In this document: piece after piece, positions 1 through 11,820 of the stretch
Layout of the letters: each line of letters begins with the position of its first letter
Position numbering within the stretch: position 1 is the first letter of the stretch
NCBI GenBank assembly: GCA_037954235.1
Contig: JBBMOA010000017.1
Coordinates: 19,225,527-19,289,526 of the forward strand
Source: Aulostomus chinensis
Taxonomy: Eukaryota > Chordata > Actinopteri > Syngnathiformes > Aulostomidae
Length of the DNA: 64,000 nt
Reading direction: 5' to 3'
The notes under the pieces: model-generated
Database searches by the model: none
Told to the model about the DNA's origin: nothing
What the model saw: the letters and a program-made list of their open reading frames with translations, nothing else
Made by a program: the position numbers and the translations under genes

Positions 1-1324
1 TTCATTGGATTAAACAGGAGCACAGGATTAGCACGTTTCTGGTCGATGTACGGGATATTTCCCAGGGTTCCACAAAGTGTTTTTAATCCAGCTGTCCATC
101 AAACTCCATCCAAAACACCTGCCCATACACTGGCTGCTTAAAACTAAAAATAGATGCAAGGAAAACATGATGCGTTGTGGTGTTCTGCTCCATTTGATGG
201 TCAAGATGTGACTAATTCTTAATTTTTAGAGGACTTTTCCAACAAAAGAAAAAAAAAAGCAAGTTTGGTTAAAATTTTAAACAAATAACCAGAACAGCAA
301 CTGGGGAAGAACGTAAAAAGAAAAAAACAATGGGGGGAAAAACCCCAGAAAAAAGTAAAGTAATTTGTTCATTCTAAACTTTCCTTTGAGGACAGCCAAG
401 ATAAAGAAGACGAAATATGTTTGTCTGATCAAATGTATAATTTTTATCCCATTTCTGACGCCCCGACATTTGTCGGTATCGTCAAATGCCTGAAGGCACA
501 AAACAACTCTGACGTAAAAGTTGGTCCCCGTCATATCCGGATTGTTTGAGAGTGAAATGAACGTAAGTGAACGATATCTGAGCGTGTGTAGCTGCTGCTT
601 CCATCTCGTCTGTATAAAACATTCACAACACCTCTTTAAAGTGACGTCTGTCTTAGCGTGCTTTTTAAATCCCTGAGACAACAATGCTGAATCATGCCCA
701 CTGTGTTCCGGAACTGTGGTGAACTCAGGAGGATCCTGATCGGGGAAGGCAGAGTTTCCTCTGACAGAGCAGACAGTCAGCTACTCCCAGTGATGTAAGA
801 GCTCGCCGTCGCTCGAGTGCCCTGCTAAATGTGTGTACAGCTAAGAAGTGAAATTAGGCAGGCAGCAACAACATCCGCCGTATTATTGTTAAGAAGTGCT
901 TTTTCTACAATCTCCTCATTAGATCTTTTACTGCACATATGGTGCGGGCTGCATTCATACAGCGTTTAGAGTCTCCTGACCACTCAAAGGGCTTTACAAC
1001 CCATTCATGCACTCATTTATAAACTGTTTCAGCCCATCAGGAGTGTTTAGAGCAGACCAGGAACCTTCTGATTAATAGACACCTGATATTTTATGGTGAT
1101 TAAATGTTGTAGATGAAATAAAGCAAAACAATTTTTGGGCGATTAGCTAAAAAAAAAAAAAAAAGACAGAAGGACGACGAGGATGTATAAATCAAACCTA
1201 TTAGCTCTTAAGGCTGACGGATTCCTGCAAACTCACCTCGTGTCCTTGCGTTGTGCAATTTGAAACAGGAATATTGGTGGAAAACTTACTGAACTCACTA
1301 GATCAATGACGCTCCGAGAACTGT

Positions 1325-1325
<1 letters not shown>

Positions 1326-1356
<31 letters not shown>
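1326..1356. repeat. (AAC)n microsatellite
   Basis: About ten uninterrupted AAC units inside EML5 intron 1. Confidence 0.9.
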
Positions 1357-2720
1357 AAGCACGAAAAGACTTTAAAAACAAAACCCACTTTGTCAGTACT
1401 GTGAAGTCTCACTTTGCTAATTCACACCATCACCTCATAGAGTTCACAGCTACAAGACTCATGTCTGCAAATGTGACACATTCATTCCAGAACAACTCAC
1501 TTGAAGTTTCATGGAAATACTTGAGCAGTATTACTAGCCGGGTTTGTTTCAGCGAGCTCAGGGAGACGCCGCGAACCTCTCTGAGCTCACTGACACCAGC
1601 CCAGGCCTTTAGTCTGACATCTATAATCCATAACTCTGGCTGCACTCCATCATAACGTTAACGAGATATTGTAATATGAGTCGGCCCTTTATTCCTGTGT
1701 CCATAACACTCTCTCATTAACTCCCACTATCCATCATAATGAAGAACACACATGGGCCAGGATTTAGAATAACATTAAGACTATAAAGCATCCAAGTGCT
1801 GGGTTGTTGGATTGTTGGTACAGACGAAAAACACTTTTAAAAACCCCGTATAAACATTTTAATTGGTGCAATATGTTTAAATGTACCCGGGCTAACGAAA
1901 CACTTTACCTTGGTAAAGTGTTTACAGGACTTATGTGGATTGTATCATTCCTGCTATGGACACAATTCATGTGTTCGAGTTCGGACAGGTTTTAGAGAGG
2001 TTTATTTTTTTTAAATCAAGATATATATGCAGTACACACACATATCATTCAACTGTATATACTTCAAACTCTTTATGGATGGAATATGATGTCCTCATTG
2101 TTGTATAACCCGGCTCAAGTTGTAAAACACGCACACAGAGAATGACGACATCGAACTTTGTTTTATCCTCTACTTTAATAGTCGCCCCTATAAACTTTGA
2201 TATTGGACACCTCTGTGTTTTATTGGTCCGATTTTACAATGTAGACTATTGCCACACAGTTGATTTTCTACAGGCTCAGTATGACTAATATCATATAAAT
2301 ATACATCGTGTTACATAAATATTCCTTACATAATAATATATTAATTCTGATCCTGCATTCTGAAGCAGTAGTCGCCCGTTAGAAGTACTCCCTTTAGTCG
2401 GCAAGTGTTTTAGAGCGGTAAAGAAGAGGTGATTTCTTGCATATGATGTTCGAGAGTAGAGGTGGGTGGACCAACACTTTTCACTGTAATCAGTTCCTTT
2501 GCCTTGAATCATATCAACTCTTGTGGATCTTTTGAGTGTTGGTACTTTTTTTTTTCTCTTTTTTTTACAAATAGAATGTAGTATGGGTACTTGCAGGTGC
2601 AGCTACTGCAGTTTTTAGCCAATACTGGTATCAGAATCTAAACAAGCCTACTTCAAAGACTGATCCCAGATACCTGACCTTGGTCGTACCACAGAGAGGT
2701 TTGGGTACGAATAATCTTTC

Positions 2721-2723
<3 letters not shown>

Positions 2724-2802
<79 letters not shown>
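2724..2802. repeat. (CA)n microsatellite, about 39 units
   Basis: A perfect CA dinucleotide run of nearly 80 bp in EML5 intron 1. Open frames read through it are artefacts of the repeat. Confidence 0.97.
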
Positions 2803-2804
<2 letters not shown>

Positions 2805-3484
2805 TGAACTACAATGCAGCACTATACTTCCTTACCTGGACTGAACTGTGTGTGTTGTGTTTGAACAGTCATGAGAACCCACCAGCATCACGAATTCAGA
2901 CCATCAATAAGTAACACGGCTTATATTTAGAGAACACTTTGGGTTGTTATGAATTAATTCATGTGTCAAATCTGCGTCTCTGCATGTCAACATCATTGCT
3001 GTCATCCCTCCCAACAGGAGAGATTAAGGTTTTTATGTGAAGATAAACTCCTGCAGGGTTGGGTTTTTGTTTTTGTTTTTTTTTGTAACAGCCTCAGGTT
3101 TTCTTTTGTACTCGGAGTGGATTAACTGAGCTGCAGCAGTGTTTAACAATGATCGATAGCTTATTGTACATTCCTTTTACTGAATTACCCAATAGGTTTA
3201 CTGTTTAACTGCTACTAGGGCAAATCAACATTCCTCAGAAGCAACGCTAACACAGCAGCACATAGCAGCAAATAATCGTCCTCCGTCATGACAGATATCA
3301 GCCTTTCATTCATGTGAAAACATACGCATTAGCTCCTCCACAGCAGACTGGGAGACCAGTTTGAAGGGGCCGCAGGGCAAGATAAAACCATGAGGGAGAA
3401 ACAAGGGCAGCAATTAACTGATGAAGTAAAACATCTCATTTATGTGGAGCTCGAAAATAACAGCAGCAAACCAAAACAGACCGT

Positions 3485-3625
3485 GAAGGAGAAGAAGAAG
3501 AAGAAGAAGAAGAAGAAGAAGAAGAAGAAGAAGAAGAAGAAGAAGAAGAAGAAGAAGAAGAAGGAGGAGGAGGAGGAAGAGGAGGAGGAGGGAGACAGAC
3601 AGAAGGAGGGAGAGAGGGATTTGAC
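3485..3625. repeat. (GAA)n microsatellite grading into an almost pure purine tract
   Basis: About 24 GAA/AAG units (roughly 3490-3562) are followed by GGA/GAA-rich sequence interrupted by only a few pyrimidines. The plus strand is almost entirely purine for about 140 bp. Lys/Glu and Leu/Ser/Phe-rich open frames across it come only from the repeat. Confidence 0.95.
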
Positions 3626-5210
3626 TCGTAGTGCTTTTTGAGGGGGCTGCATCGATTCCACATGAGTTAGCGCAACGTGAGAGCAGCACAACAGTGTTTC
3701 AGCACTGAATCTGCCCAGGATTGCTCCTACTGGTGCTATAACAATTTAAGGAGGTAGATGAGAGTTTCTCAAGCACTCCTCTGAGATGCGAGTTTAAAAT
3801 GGCTATTAGCCGGGCAGTGTCAACAATAGCAGACCTTATAACCTGGATGCAGAAACTCAACCCCGACAAACTGGCTCGAGCAACCAACTACAAACTGGAT
3901 AGTTCAATTATTTTCATACTGATTGCCCCTGCAAATACGATTGTGCATCAGATACTAACATTAATGACTTCTCTAGGTAACCGTTTGAACTCAAGCACCC
4001 ACAAGGCAGCAGAGGCTTCTCTATTGTCCAATTAATAATGGAGCAGGAGCCCAGCTGAGCAACGACACAGTATATAATGCTAGTTATCTCCAGGCCAACC
4101 CTCACACACGCGTCAACACAACCGCTGGAGCGTTGGACGCCCGGGTCATTGTTGTGCTGGCAGGCTCGGAAAATGTTAGAAAGGCAGGGTTCGAGGTTTG
4201 TCTGGTCACATTGAGATGAGTTACAACCATCCACAGAGACTTTCGAAGAACACTGACAAGGACAACTACGCACATGTGGATGTCTCAGAGAAGAATGACG
4301 GAGGAGAGTAGAGACAGGGTAGACAATATGACGGAATGTAATGAATGCTAGAAAAAAATGGTGTTTGACAGCAAGTGGGATGAGTATCTACAGAAAATCA
4401 TTCAGTTTAATTGACGACTGACGTGCTAATCTTAGTCTTTCAGCAGTAGAGATGGGTTATAAAACGAGGACTATAGCTGCTGTGAATAGGTGCATCCAGA
4501 ACTGATGTTATTCGCATATCAGCTGACTTGATGCACGGATCAGACATTGGTATGATGGCGCTGACGTACAGATCCGAATCAACATGCAGTTCAAATAAAT
4601 GACTCTGGAATATTTATTAAAAATGAAACGCGGTTTTGTTTATATTTGCTCTTGTTAATAAAGAGAAGAATGGAAGGGTTTTAAGGCAGCCTCATGATGT
4701 AACTTTACATGTAATGTTGAAAAAAAAAAAAAACAACATAATCATAGGATTGAAGAAAAAAAAAGCCCTGATATCGGACTCAGAAAACTAGAAAAAAAAA
4801 AGTGGATCGGTGTGTCTTTATTTGGAATGTGAGTGGGCTCAATGAACGGAGAGATCTCCTTAGGCTCTGCAGAATTCCATGGGATTTTTTTTTTCAGGAT
4901 TGGTTGGATGTTCATGCATCCAAGTGAGGAGAGTCAGCACCCCAGACTTCTGCTGAAGTGTCCTTGAGCCTGACAATTACCCCCCCCCCCCCTCCACCCT
5001 ACTCACGAACTGACCCTGCAGTTCACTATGGAGCAACGAAATATCACATTACGTGACACAAGGTGACACCTGCACCGACAATGACAACTATTCGTTCTGA
5101 AGTCTTGTGCTGTCCAAGGTGCTGAAGTACGCTGTGTGTGTGTGCGCGTGCGTGCGTGCGTGTGTGTGTGTGTGTGTGCGTGCGTTTACTGAGTGTTTTT
5201 ACTACTCTAC

Positions 5211-5407
5211 CTGATTATATCATCATTGTGGCCCAGGTAAAATTTCTGCTTATGCTCCCGGGTGTTGTAGACAACTCCCACACCGGCGACGAAATAGACT
5301 ATTTCCTTGGCGGCGGTGTAGTACAGGTTGTTGCGGCACTGATGTCCCCGGTATCCGTACACCCACTCCAGTCTCAGGTGGCAGTTGGGAGCAGTTCTGT
5401 CAGCCAT
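5211..5407 (-). CDS. EML5: EML5 first coding exon (partial gene; rest lies off the left edge)
   Basis: This is the N-terminus of echinoderm microtubule-associated protein-like 5, a large WD40/HELP-domain microtubule-binding protein. The exon starts ADRTAPNCHLRLEWVYGYRG after the initiator Met and continues through RNNLYYTAAKEIVYFVAGVG and YNTREHKQKFYLGHNDDII. This is the HELP-motif and first WD40 region shared by EML5 and EML6. The exon ends with a splice donor (GTAGAG on the minus strand) directly after position 5211. EML5 is preferred over EML6 because human EML5 neighbours TTC8, which lies head-to-head here. The start ATG at 5407 has a good context (GCGGACATGG). Later exons must lie left of the window or were not seen, so 1-5210 is read as intron 1. 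The paralogue assignment rests on remembered family sequence and synteny. Confidence 0.88.
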
Positions 5408-6560
5408 GTCCGCACTTCCGTGTGTGTCTCGCTATCACGTAGGCTTTCAGATACAGTGTCATTCACCAAAAAGGATTTATTTTAAGCCCGTGTGTCCCAT
5501 TAGTTCCGCTGGATCTCCACCAGTCCAGAGAGAGCGCTGAAATTAGGCATATTTGAGGGTTGTGTAAATTAAAAGTCCGAGGTGAAACCGTTCTGAATCT
5601 ATTTTAGAAGACGTGCCCTAAGCTAGAGTTTTCATTGTGAGAATCCGCCTCGTATTCCTTCAGCCCGGGGCTTGCGGTCCTCTTCGACACAGGTCAAAGC
5701 TCCTGTCAAATCCTACAACAAAGATGGAGCTGTGCTGTTCGTCCATACGCTCCGCCCACTCCAATGACGGATAGGACCGACGTCCAATCAAACTCTGCCA
5801 AGGAACAACGAAGGCAGGAACAAGTTCGTCACGCCTGAAACAGTTAAAAGAGGCCAATTTAAAACTGAGAAGTGCTGAATGTAATTTTACCTTTTGTTTT
5901 ACTGCAAAAATTCGGTGGATCAGAATATGAAGTTAACATGTAAATGTGTATAACAAATATTGTGTATATATATCATTTTCTTTTAAATTTAAATAACAAA
6001 GTGTGTAAAATTTAAAAAAATATCACCACAACCATCATACTTTAATAATTCTTAATGTGCTCCCAATTTCTTTTTAAATAAATATTAATGACGTACAAAA
6101 AATGTATACAAAGCAACATTCAGCCGTTATTTTTCCTTTATCCAAGATTTGCCTTTTTTTTAGGTTTTGGTTTCATCATTTTATTTGGCTAACTTCATAT
6201 TATGTACATTATAACAGCTGGATACATCTGGAGGTCTGACTGGTGATTTGAGCAACTTCTTTCATTTTATCTGCCTCATCATTTCATCTTATTTCATGTG
6301 TATTCCATCTTGGGTTTCTTTTCATTTGACATGTAGAGCATGATTTATTTGTATGTATAAATATTTTGTGTGTGTGAGATCTTTTTTCTTTTGTAGTCGT
6401 GTGTATTTTATTTTTCCTTTAAGAGGAAGCTGCAGCAGCAAAGTCCGCCCACGTCTGTCGTTGCCAGGCAACAAACGAAGCTTTGCTTCCGCCATAATCC
6501 AATCTCCACCGAGGAGCTTGCTATCCGATTCTCCGCTCACTGTTTTCCCCGACGCAAGCA
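5408..6560. promoter_or_regulatory. Divergent EML5/TTC8 promoter interval
   Basis: The two start codons (EML5 at 5407 minus, TTC8 at 6561 plus) face away from each other across 1.15 kb. Both 5' leaders and the promoter or promoters must lie here. The EML5 half (to about 5900) has relatively many CpGs, while 5900-6400 is AT-rich. The only strong binding motif seen is the X-box listed separately. An open frame at 5660-5857 (minus) was not recognised and is probably chance. Confidence 0.7.
6460..6472. promoter_or_regulatory. RFX X-box (perfect 6-1-6 palindrome) upstream of TTC8
   Basis: The sequence GTTGCCAGGCAAC is a perfect inverted repeat with a 1-bp spacer. It matches the X-box consensus GTNRCC-N(0-3)-RGYAAC bound by RFX factors, the master regulators of ciliary genes. 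It sits 89 bp before the TTC8 start codon. Known biology: BBS genes, including the worm bbs-8 gene, are X-box controlled. The motif is seen; its use here is inferred. Confidence 0.8.
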
Positions 6561-9500
6561 ATGGAGGTGTCGATGGACCCTTTGTTTCTTGCGTGGAGCT
6601 ATTCCAGGAGGCGAAAACTTCAACAGTGTTCGGATATTTGTACAAAAATATTACAAGAGAACCCATACGACCAGGTACTGTGGTGCATTTAGCCGTGGCA
6701 GGCTAGCTAAACCCACTAGCTTGCTCACTCTTCAGCAACCAACGCACAAATCCTCATTAGTAGACTCCTTGTAGTTGGCCAGACTTTAATGACGCTAGAG
6801 TTGCACTTACTGGGACCATTGAAATTCATGTTTATCCTTATTTTGGCTGCCACTTTTGTGTTTGTGGTTTGTTCGGTTTCTTCTGCATCGTGTTTCTCCT
6901 ATTTATTCATGTCTGCCCTCAACATTCTTCCTCTCTCAACACCTCCCTGCATGCTGTCCTCAGGGCTCCTCCTTGCCCATCTCAGAGGTAACAGGACTGC
7001 AGACATTTCCTCTGTCACCGTTTTTTCACCTTCTTTCTCCGCTCAACATCAGTCCTCATTGTAACGTGCAACCAGTGGCTGTAAGAGGTCCCACCTCATT
7101 ACATTTGCACGATTCTACATTTTGTGTGTGTGTGTGTGTGTGTGTGCGTGCCTGTGTGTGTACGCACCATAGGCTGCTTGGAGCTTAAAAACACGTGCTC
7201 TGACAGAGATGGTATACATCGATGAAGTTGAGGTTGATCAGGAGGGGATTGCTGAGATGATGCTGGATGAGAGCTCTATTGCCCAGGTTGCACGTACGTT
7301 ATCAGTTCTTTCTCAGTGACTTAAAGTGCAATTTATTTTCGCAACAACTCAGTTACCATGGTTTGATAGATATGATTCATTTTTAGGTCCTGGAACATCA
7401 CTAAGACTCCCTGGAACAAGTCAGGGTGGAGGTCCCACACCTGCTGTGAGGTAATGTACCCCAGGCTGTGCTTGTATATGTTTTGGAAGAGTCATTATTG
7501 ATAATATTTCTACTGAATTGCAGGCCTATGACACAATCAGGCCGTCCTATCACAGGGTTTGTGAGACCCAGCACACAGTCAGGGCGTCCTGGTACGATGG
7601 AGCAGGCAATCAAGACCCCACGCACTGCCAGCACTGCTCGACCCGTCACGAGCGCTTCGGGTAGATTCATTCGTCTGGGAACAGTGAGTGTCAGAGAAGC
7701 ACTGATATCAGCCTGGCTGATAAATTATGTAATCAGTCATATTTACTGATTTTGTGGAATTTTTCTAGCGTGTTGTTTTGATTCCTGTCTCCTCAGGCTT
7801 CGATGTTAACTAATCCAGAAGGACCATTTATCAATTTATCAAGACTAAATCTGGCCAAGTATTCCCAAAAGCCTAATTTATCCAGGGTGAGACTGAACCC
7901 TCGATGACTTGCAAATTGATTTATTTTTTTTTTACCATGAGTCAAGTAACCATCTTTTCCCTCCTCAGACACTGTTTGAGTACATCTTCCATCATGAAAA
8001 TGATGTGAAAAATGTAAGTGGTGAATGCATTTTCATTCTAAATGGAAAATGTTTCAGTTACATTGGTTTGTTTCTTATTCAGTGAAAATATTTTACTTCT
8101 AGGCTTTAGATTTGGCTGCCCAAGCAACTGAGCATGCTCAGTTCAAAGACTGGTGGTGGAAAGTTCAGCTGGGAAAATGCTACTACAGGTGAGCGACTCA
8201 GAAATTTGAATAACTATAGGTCAAGATGCGTGTTTGTTTGTTTGTTTTTTTCAAATCTATTGATGAATATCTCTGCCTTTTATAGGCTTGGTTTATATCG
8301 TGAAGCAGAGAAGCAGTTTAGATCAGCTCTCAACCACCAAGAGGTGGTGGACACATACCTCTATCTTGCAAAGGTAGTGACAAACACACCATGGCGACAC
8401 TTTGCCACACTAAACTAAGCTGTTGCGCAGTCAAAGATTGTCAGGTGTATTTCCCCCTCCCCTCAGCTGTATCAGCGCCTGGATCAACCAATAACAGCAC
8501 TTAACCTCTTCAAACAAGGCCTGGACCACTTTCCTGGTGAGGTCACCCTTCTAACAGGAATCGCTCGCATACATGAGGTATCGGATGTCCCCGTGTACGG
8601 TAGTGTCCACTCAAGTAAATGAGATAGGAGACCCTATTCACTGTCACGTCCATGATATTGTCACAGGAGATGAACAACATTGCATCAGCGACAGAGTACT
8701 ACAAAGATGTCCTGAAGCAGGACAACACTCACGTGGAGGCGATAGCCTGCATAGGCAGCAATCACTTCTACACGGATCAACCTGAGATCGCCCTGCGCTT
8801 CTACAGGTCAACCTCTGATGTATAATTTATGGAATGAATTGTTGCGGTAATTAGAGTTTACATCGTGAACCATCGTATGCTTGACTGTGTTCTAGACGGC
8901 TCCTCCAGATGGGGGTGTATAACTGCCAGCTGTACAACAACCTCGGCCTGTGCTGCTTCTACGCACAGCAGTACGACATGACTCTGTCCTCATTTGAGAG
9001 AGCTTTGGCCCTGGTGGCGAATGATGAAGAGCAGGCGGATGTCTGGTACAACATAGGACACGTCGCTGTGGTGAGGTTGCAGTCCTGCAAAACAAACCAG
9101 ATTGTCCTTTGTCTTCTCCATCTCAGTTTAGAAAATTCAAATATTGACTCAAATCAAAGTCATGAATAGAGTTTAGTTCAAGACGCACATATTCTATGTT
9201 TCCAGGGCATAGGAGACCTGGTATTGTCCTATCAGTGCTTTAAACTGGCTTTGGCTTTCAACAATGACCACGCTGAGGCCTACAACAACCTCGCTGTGCT
9301 GGAGCTGCGTAAAGGTCGTATTGAACAGGTGAAAATACACAATGAGATTGTGTTCTTGTCTTTGCTTTTGTATGATAAAATACAAGCCAATAAAAGCCAG
9401 ACTGGACTGTTGTAGATGTTCCTCAGGCGCACCAAGTACAGTACTGGCTTTTTGATAATGATAATGCAGTATGAGAAGGTCACTTCTGTACAACTTAAAA

Positions 9501-9906
9501 TGCCAGAAGCAACTCGAAAGCTGCTTGCCTCTCTTGGCAGCATTTCTAACATTTTGTTTTATTTACATTTGGAAAAAATATTAGAAAAATAATATGTTCA
9601 TAATCTCTGATTCAGTCCAAAGCCCTCCTGCAGACTGCTGCATCATTGTCTCCTCACATGTACGAGCCACACTTCAATCTATCCATCCTCTCTGAAAAGG
9701 TAATTTATAACTATTCCACTCATTTTAACACCAGTGACAAAGCTTAATATCCATGACAAATATACCTTTTTTTTCTCATCTGTGCCCAGATTGGAGATCT
9801 ACAGAGCAGCTACACAGCGGCCCTGAAGTCAGAAGATGCCTTTCCCGAGCATGTGGACACCCAGCAGCTCCTGAGGCAGCTTCGCCAGCATTTTGCAGCA
9901 CTGTAA
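6561..9906 (+). CDS. TTC8: TTC8/BBS8, BBSome subunit (14 coding exons, complete)
   Basis: Tetratricopeptide repeat protein 8 (Bardet-Biedl syndrome 8) is a subunit of the BBSome, which moves membrane proteins through primary cilia. Exons: 6561-6674, 7173-7293, 7387-7450, 7524-7683, 7797-7886, 7969-8013, 8103-8188, 8286-8373, 8467-8577, 8667-8806, 8896-9070, 9206-9328, 9616-9699, 9790-9906. All have GT/AG borders and consistent phase, giving 505 aa. Recognised segments: N-terminus DPLFLAWSYSRRRKLQQCSD; MVYIDEVEVDQEGIAEMMLD; repeated SGRPITGF/SGRPGTMEQ; FEYIFHHENDVKN; then TPR repeats such as YLAKLYQRLDQPITALNLFK, NNLGLCCFYAQQYDMTLSSF and AEAYNNLAVLELRKG. The C-terminus is LRQLRQHFAAL. The mammalian retina-specific exon 2A was not found between exons 1 and 2. 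The start codon gives the family N-terminus MEVSMDPLF. Confidence 0.96.
7122..7160. repeat. (GT)n tract abutting the TTC8 exon 2 acceptor
   Basis: GT-rich sequence (pure at about 7122-7147, then interrupted) runs to within about 12 bp of the AG at 7171-7172. It takes the place of a normal polypyrimidine tract. Confidence 0.9.
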
Positions 9907-10690
9907 GACTCCAACATGCTTAGGGAGAAAGGAACGGTCTAAATCATATAACTGTGGAAGATTAGAAGTTATTCTGCAGTGATACCTTGTGGGTGTCAAA
10001 ACAAAGTTGTCAACATGCTTGAAGGGAAGATGTTTAGCACTAAGTTATCATTTTTTTGACGCAAACGCAATACAGTGTAATAAGGATTGTGATACGTATC
10101 AAAGTACATTTTGAAATGGTCTTTCTAATGAATTTTTGATAGATAAAAATGAGTTTGTATTTATATCAGTGTATAAGTGTAGTAGTTTTTTACTAGTTTT
10201 GTTGGATGTCATTGGAGACGGTCCACTAAGTGGTCCATTCTGAAATTAAAACTCTATGTGGCAGTTCCTTTGATGACACTTGATAATGTTTTGCATGACA
10301 GAGAATTGCTGGCGCTGTGGAACACACACTTACTATATATTATGTTGCTGTAATCATTTGATGTAAAACAATGGTCGTTACGTCAGGCATACTTCCTGTA
10401 ACCACTAGGTGGCCCTATTACTTAATAAGTTCAGCTTCTTGATGTCTTCAGGCCTGGAGAAACACAAACTTTGGAAAAGATCTGCTTTCAAATACTACCG
10501 TTTTTTTTCTGTAGTAAAATATCATAATGGGCCACCTTACCTTGGTGATAATGTTAAATGAAACTGTCAGTCAAGTTCCTGAGGTGTTTTTGACCAAATA
10601 AATTAAAAAAAAACTAAACTAAACTAAAAACATGTAAATTCCTGTTGCTACCAGGTAGCGCTATGATTTACCCCCCCCCCCCCCCCCGCT
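9907..10690 (+). other. TTC8 3' untranslated region and downstream flank
   Basis: This is AT-rich sequence after the TTC8 stop without coding character. An AATAAA polyadenylation signal at 10597-10602 is the likely end of the transcript; an ATTAAA near 10244 is an alternative. A pure C run (about 10672-10687) separates it from the repeat that follows. Confidence 0.6.
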
Positions 10691-11820
10691 AAGTCGAGTC
10701 TAGTCAAGTAAGTTTTATTTGTGTTGTGCCAAATCCCAACAGAAGTTATCACATGACACTTTCCAAGTAGAGCAGGTCTAGTACCACACTCCTCCGATGA
10801 ATTTACACCCAACAATTCTCCATGAGCAAGCACATCCTGCAACAGCGGCCACGAAAACCGTCCTTTTAACAGGCAGGAGTGTCGAGCAGATCCAGGCTGG
10901 GACAAAGACAAAGACAGATATACAGAAGGAAAGAGAGGAAGAGAATGGGGAAGAGAATGATGGACAGATGGATAGGTGATACTGAGGGTGACAGCTTGAG
11001 CCTCCTCAGGTCCGTATACTCCTCCAGCAGCAGCATCAGTCAGAGATCTGGGAGGAAGCCCAAAGGCTCTTGAGAAGAAAACGAGTTAGTCACACATACG
11101 AGTAGAGGAGGACAGAGAGGACAGGGAGGAGGAGAGAGAGCCTTGTGCACCATGGAAGATCCCCCAGCAGTCTAAGCCTACAGCAGCATAGGGTTAGACT
11201 GCTAGCATTGGGTAGCCTAAGCCAATGTAGAGAGGTTGTCTACATCCCAGACTGAAACTGGGAGGTGGTTCCACAGGAGAGGAACCTGATAACTGAAGGC
11301 TCTGGCTCCTGTTCTATTTTTAGAGACTTTAGGAACCACAAGTTACCCTGCATCCTGGGAGCGAAGGGTTCTAGCTGGATAATAGAGGACTATGAGCTCT
11401 GTCAGTTATGAAGGTGCCTGATTGTTGAGGGCTTTGTATGTTAGAAGGAGAATTTTGAATATGGTCTCCGCTACCGGTTCTAGTCAACACACAGGCAGCA
11501 GCATTTTGGACCAGCTGGAGAGTTTTTAGGGACTTAATGGTGCAGCCTGATAGGAGGGAATTGCAGTAATCCAGCCTGGAAGTGACAAAAGCATGGACTA
11601 GTTTTTCTGCATCCTTTTGACGCAGGATGTGCCTGATCTTAGTCATGTTATGTAGATAAAAGAAAGCAGTCCTGGAGATTTCTTTAATGTGGGAGTAAAA
11701 GGAGAGATCCTGATCTAAGAGAACTCCTGGGTTCCTTACAGTATTGCAAATACCAAGTCTGGTGAAATGGTCATCATAGTGTTCCTGACTGACAAACACC
11801 ACCAAAAACATGACCTCCCT
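10690..11820 (-). repeat. Degraded teleost interspersed repeat with LINE (L2/CR1-type) reverse transcriptase fragment
   Basis: On the minus strand 11371-11811 encodes the end of a non-LTR reverse transcriptase. Blocks such as RNPGVLLDQDLSFYSHIKEI, AEKLVHAFVTSRLDYCNSLL and LQLVQNAAACVLTRT are typical of fish L2/CR1-like LINEs. The frame has lost its 5' part and then runs into unrelated residues, so it is a dead fragment. The left part (10690-11370: AAGTTTTATTTGTG, GAGCAAGCACATCCTG, CTTTTAACAGGCAGGAGTG) resembles a very abundant fish repeat often found with this LINE tail. Family names would need RepeatMasker. Confidence 0.8.

Larger units (their letters stand above)
1..5210 (-). other. EML5 intron 1 (non-coding, repeat-rich)
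   Basis: No exon of EML5 or of any other gene could be recognised in this stretch on either strand. It contains microsatellites (listed separately), poly-A/T tracts, a run of C at about 4981-4992 and otherwise AT-rich unique-looking DNA. Short open frames here, for example 277-684 minus and 3799-4035 plus, have no recognisable protein character. The intron reading follows from the donor at 5210/5209 on the minus strand. Confidence 0.6.

Noticed and set aside
3390..3691. Long Lys/Glu-, Leu-, Ser- and Phe-rich open frames on both strands
   Set aside because: They are direct translations of the (GAA)n/purine tract in all frames and have no other protein character.
10690..11820. An active LINE element
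   Set aside because: Only a C-terminal reverse-transcriptase fragment remains; there is no endonuclease domain, no full frame and no intact ends.
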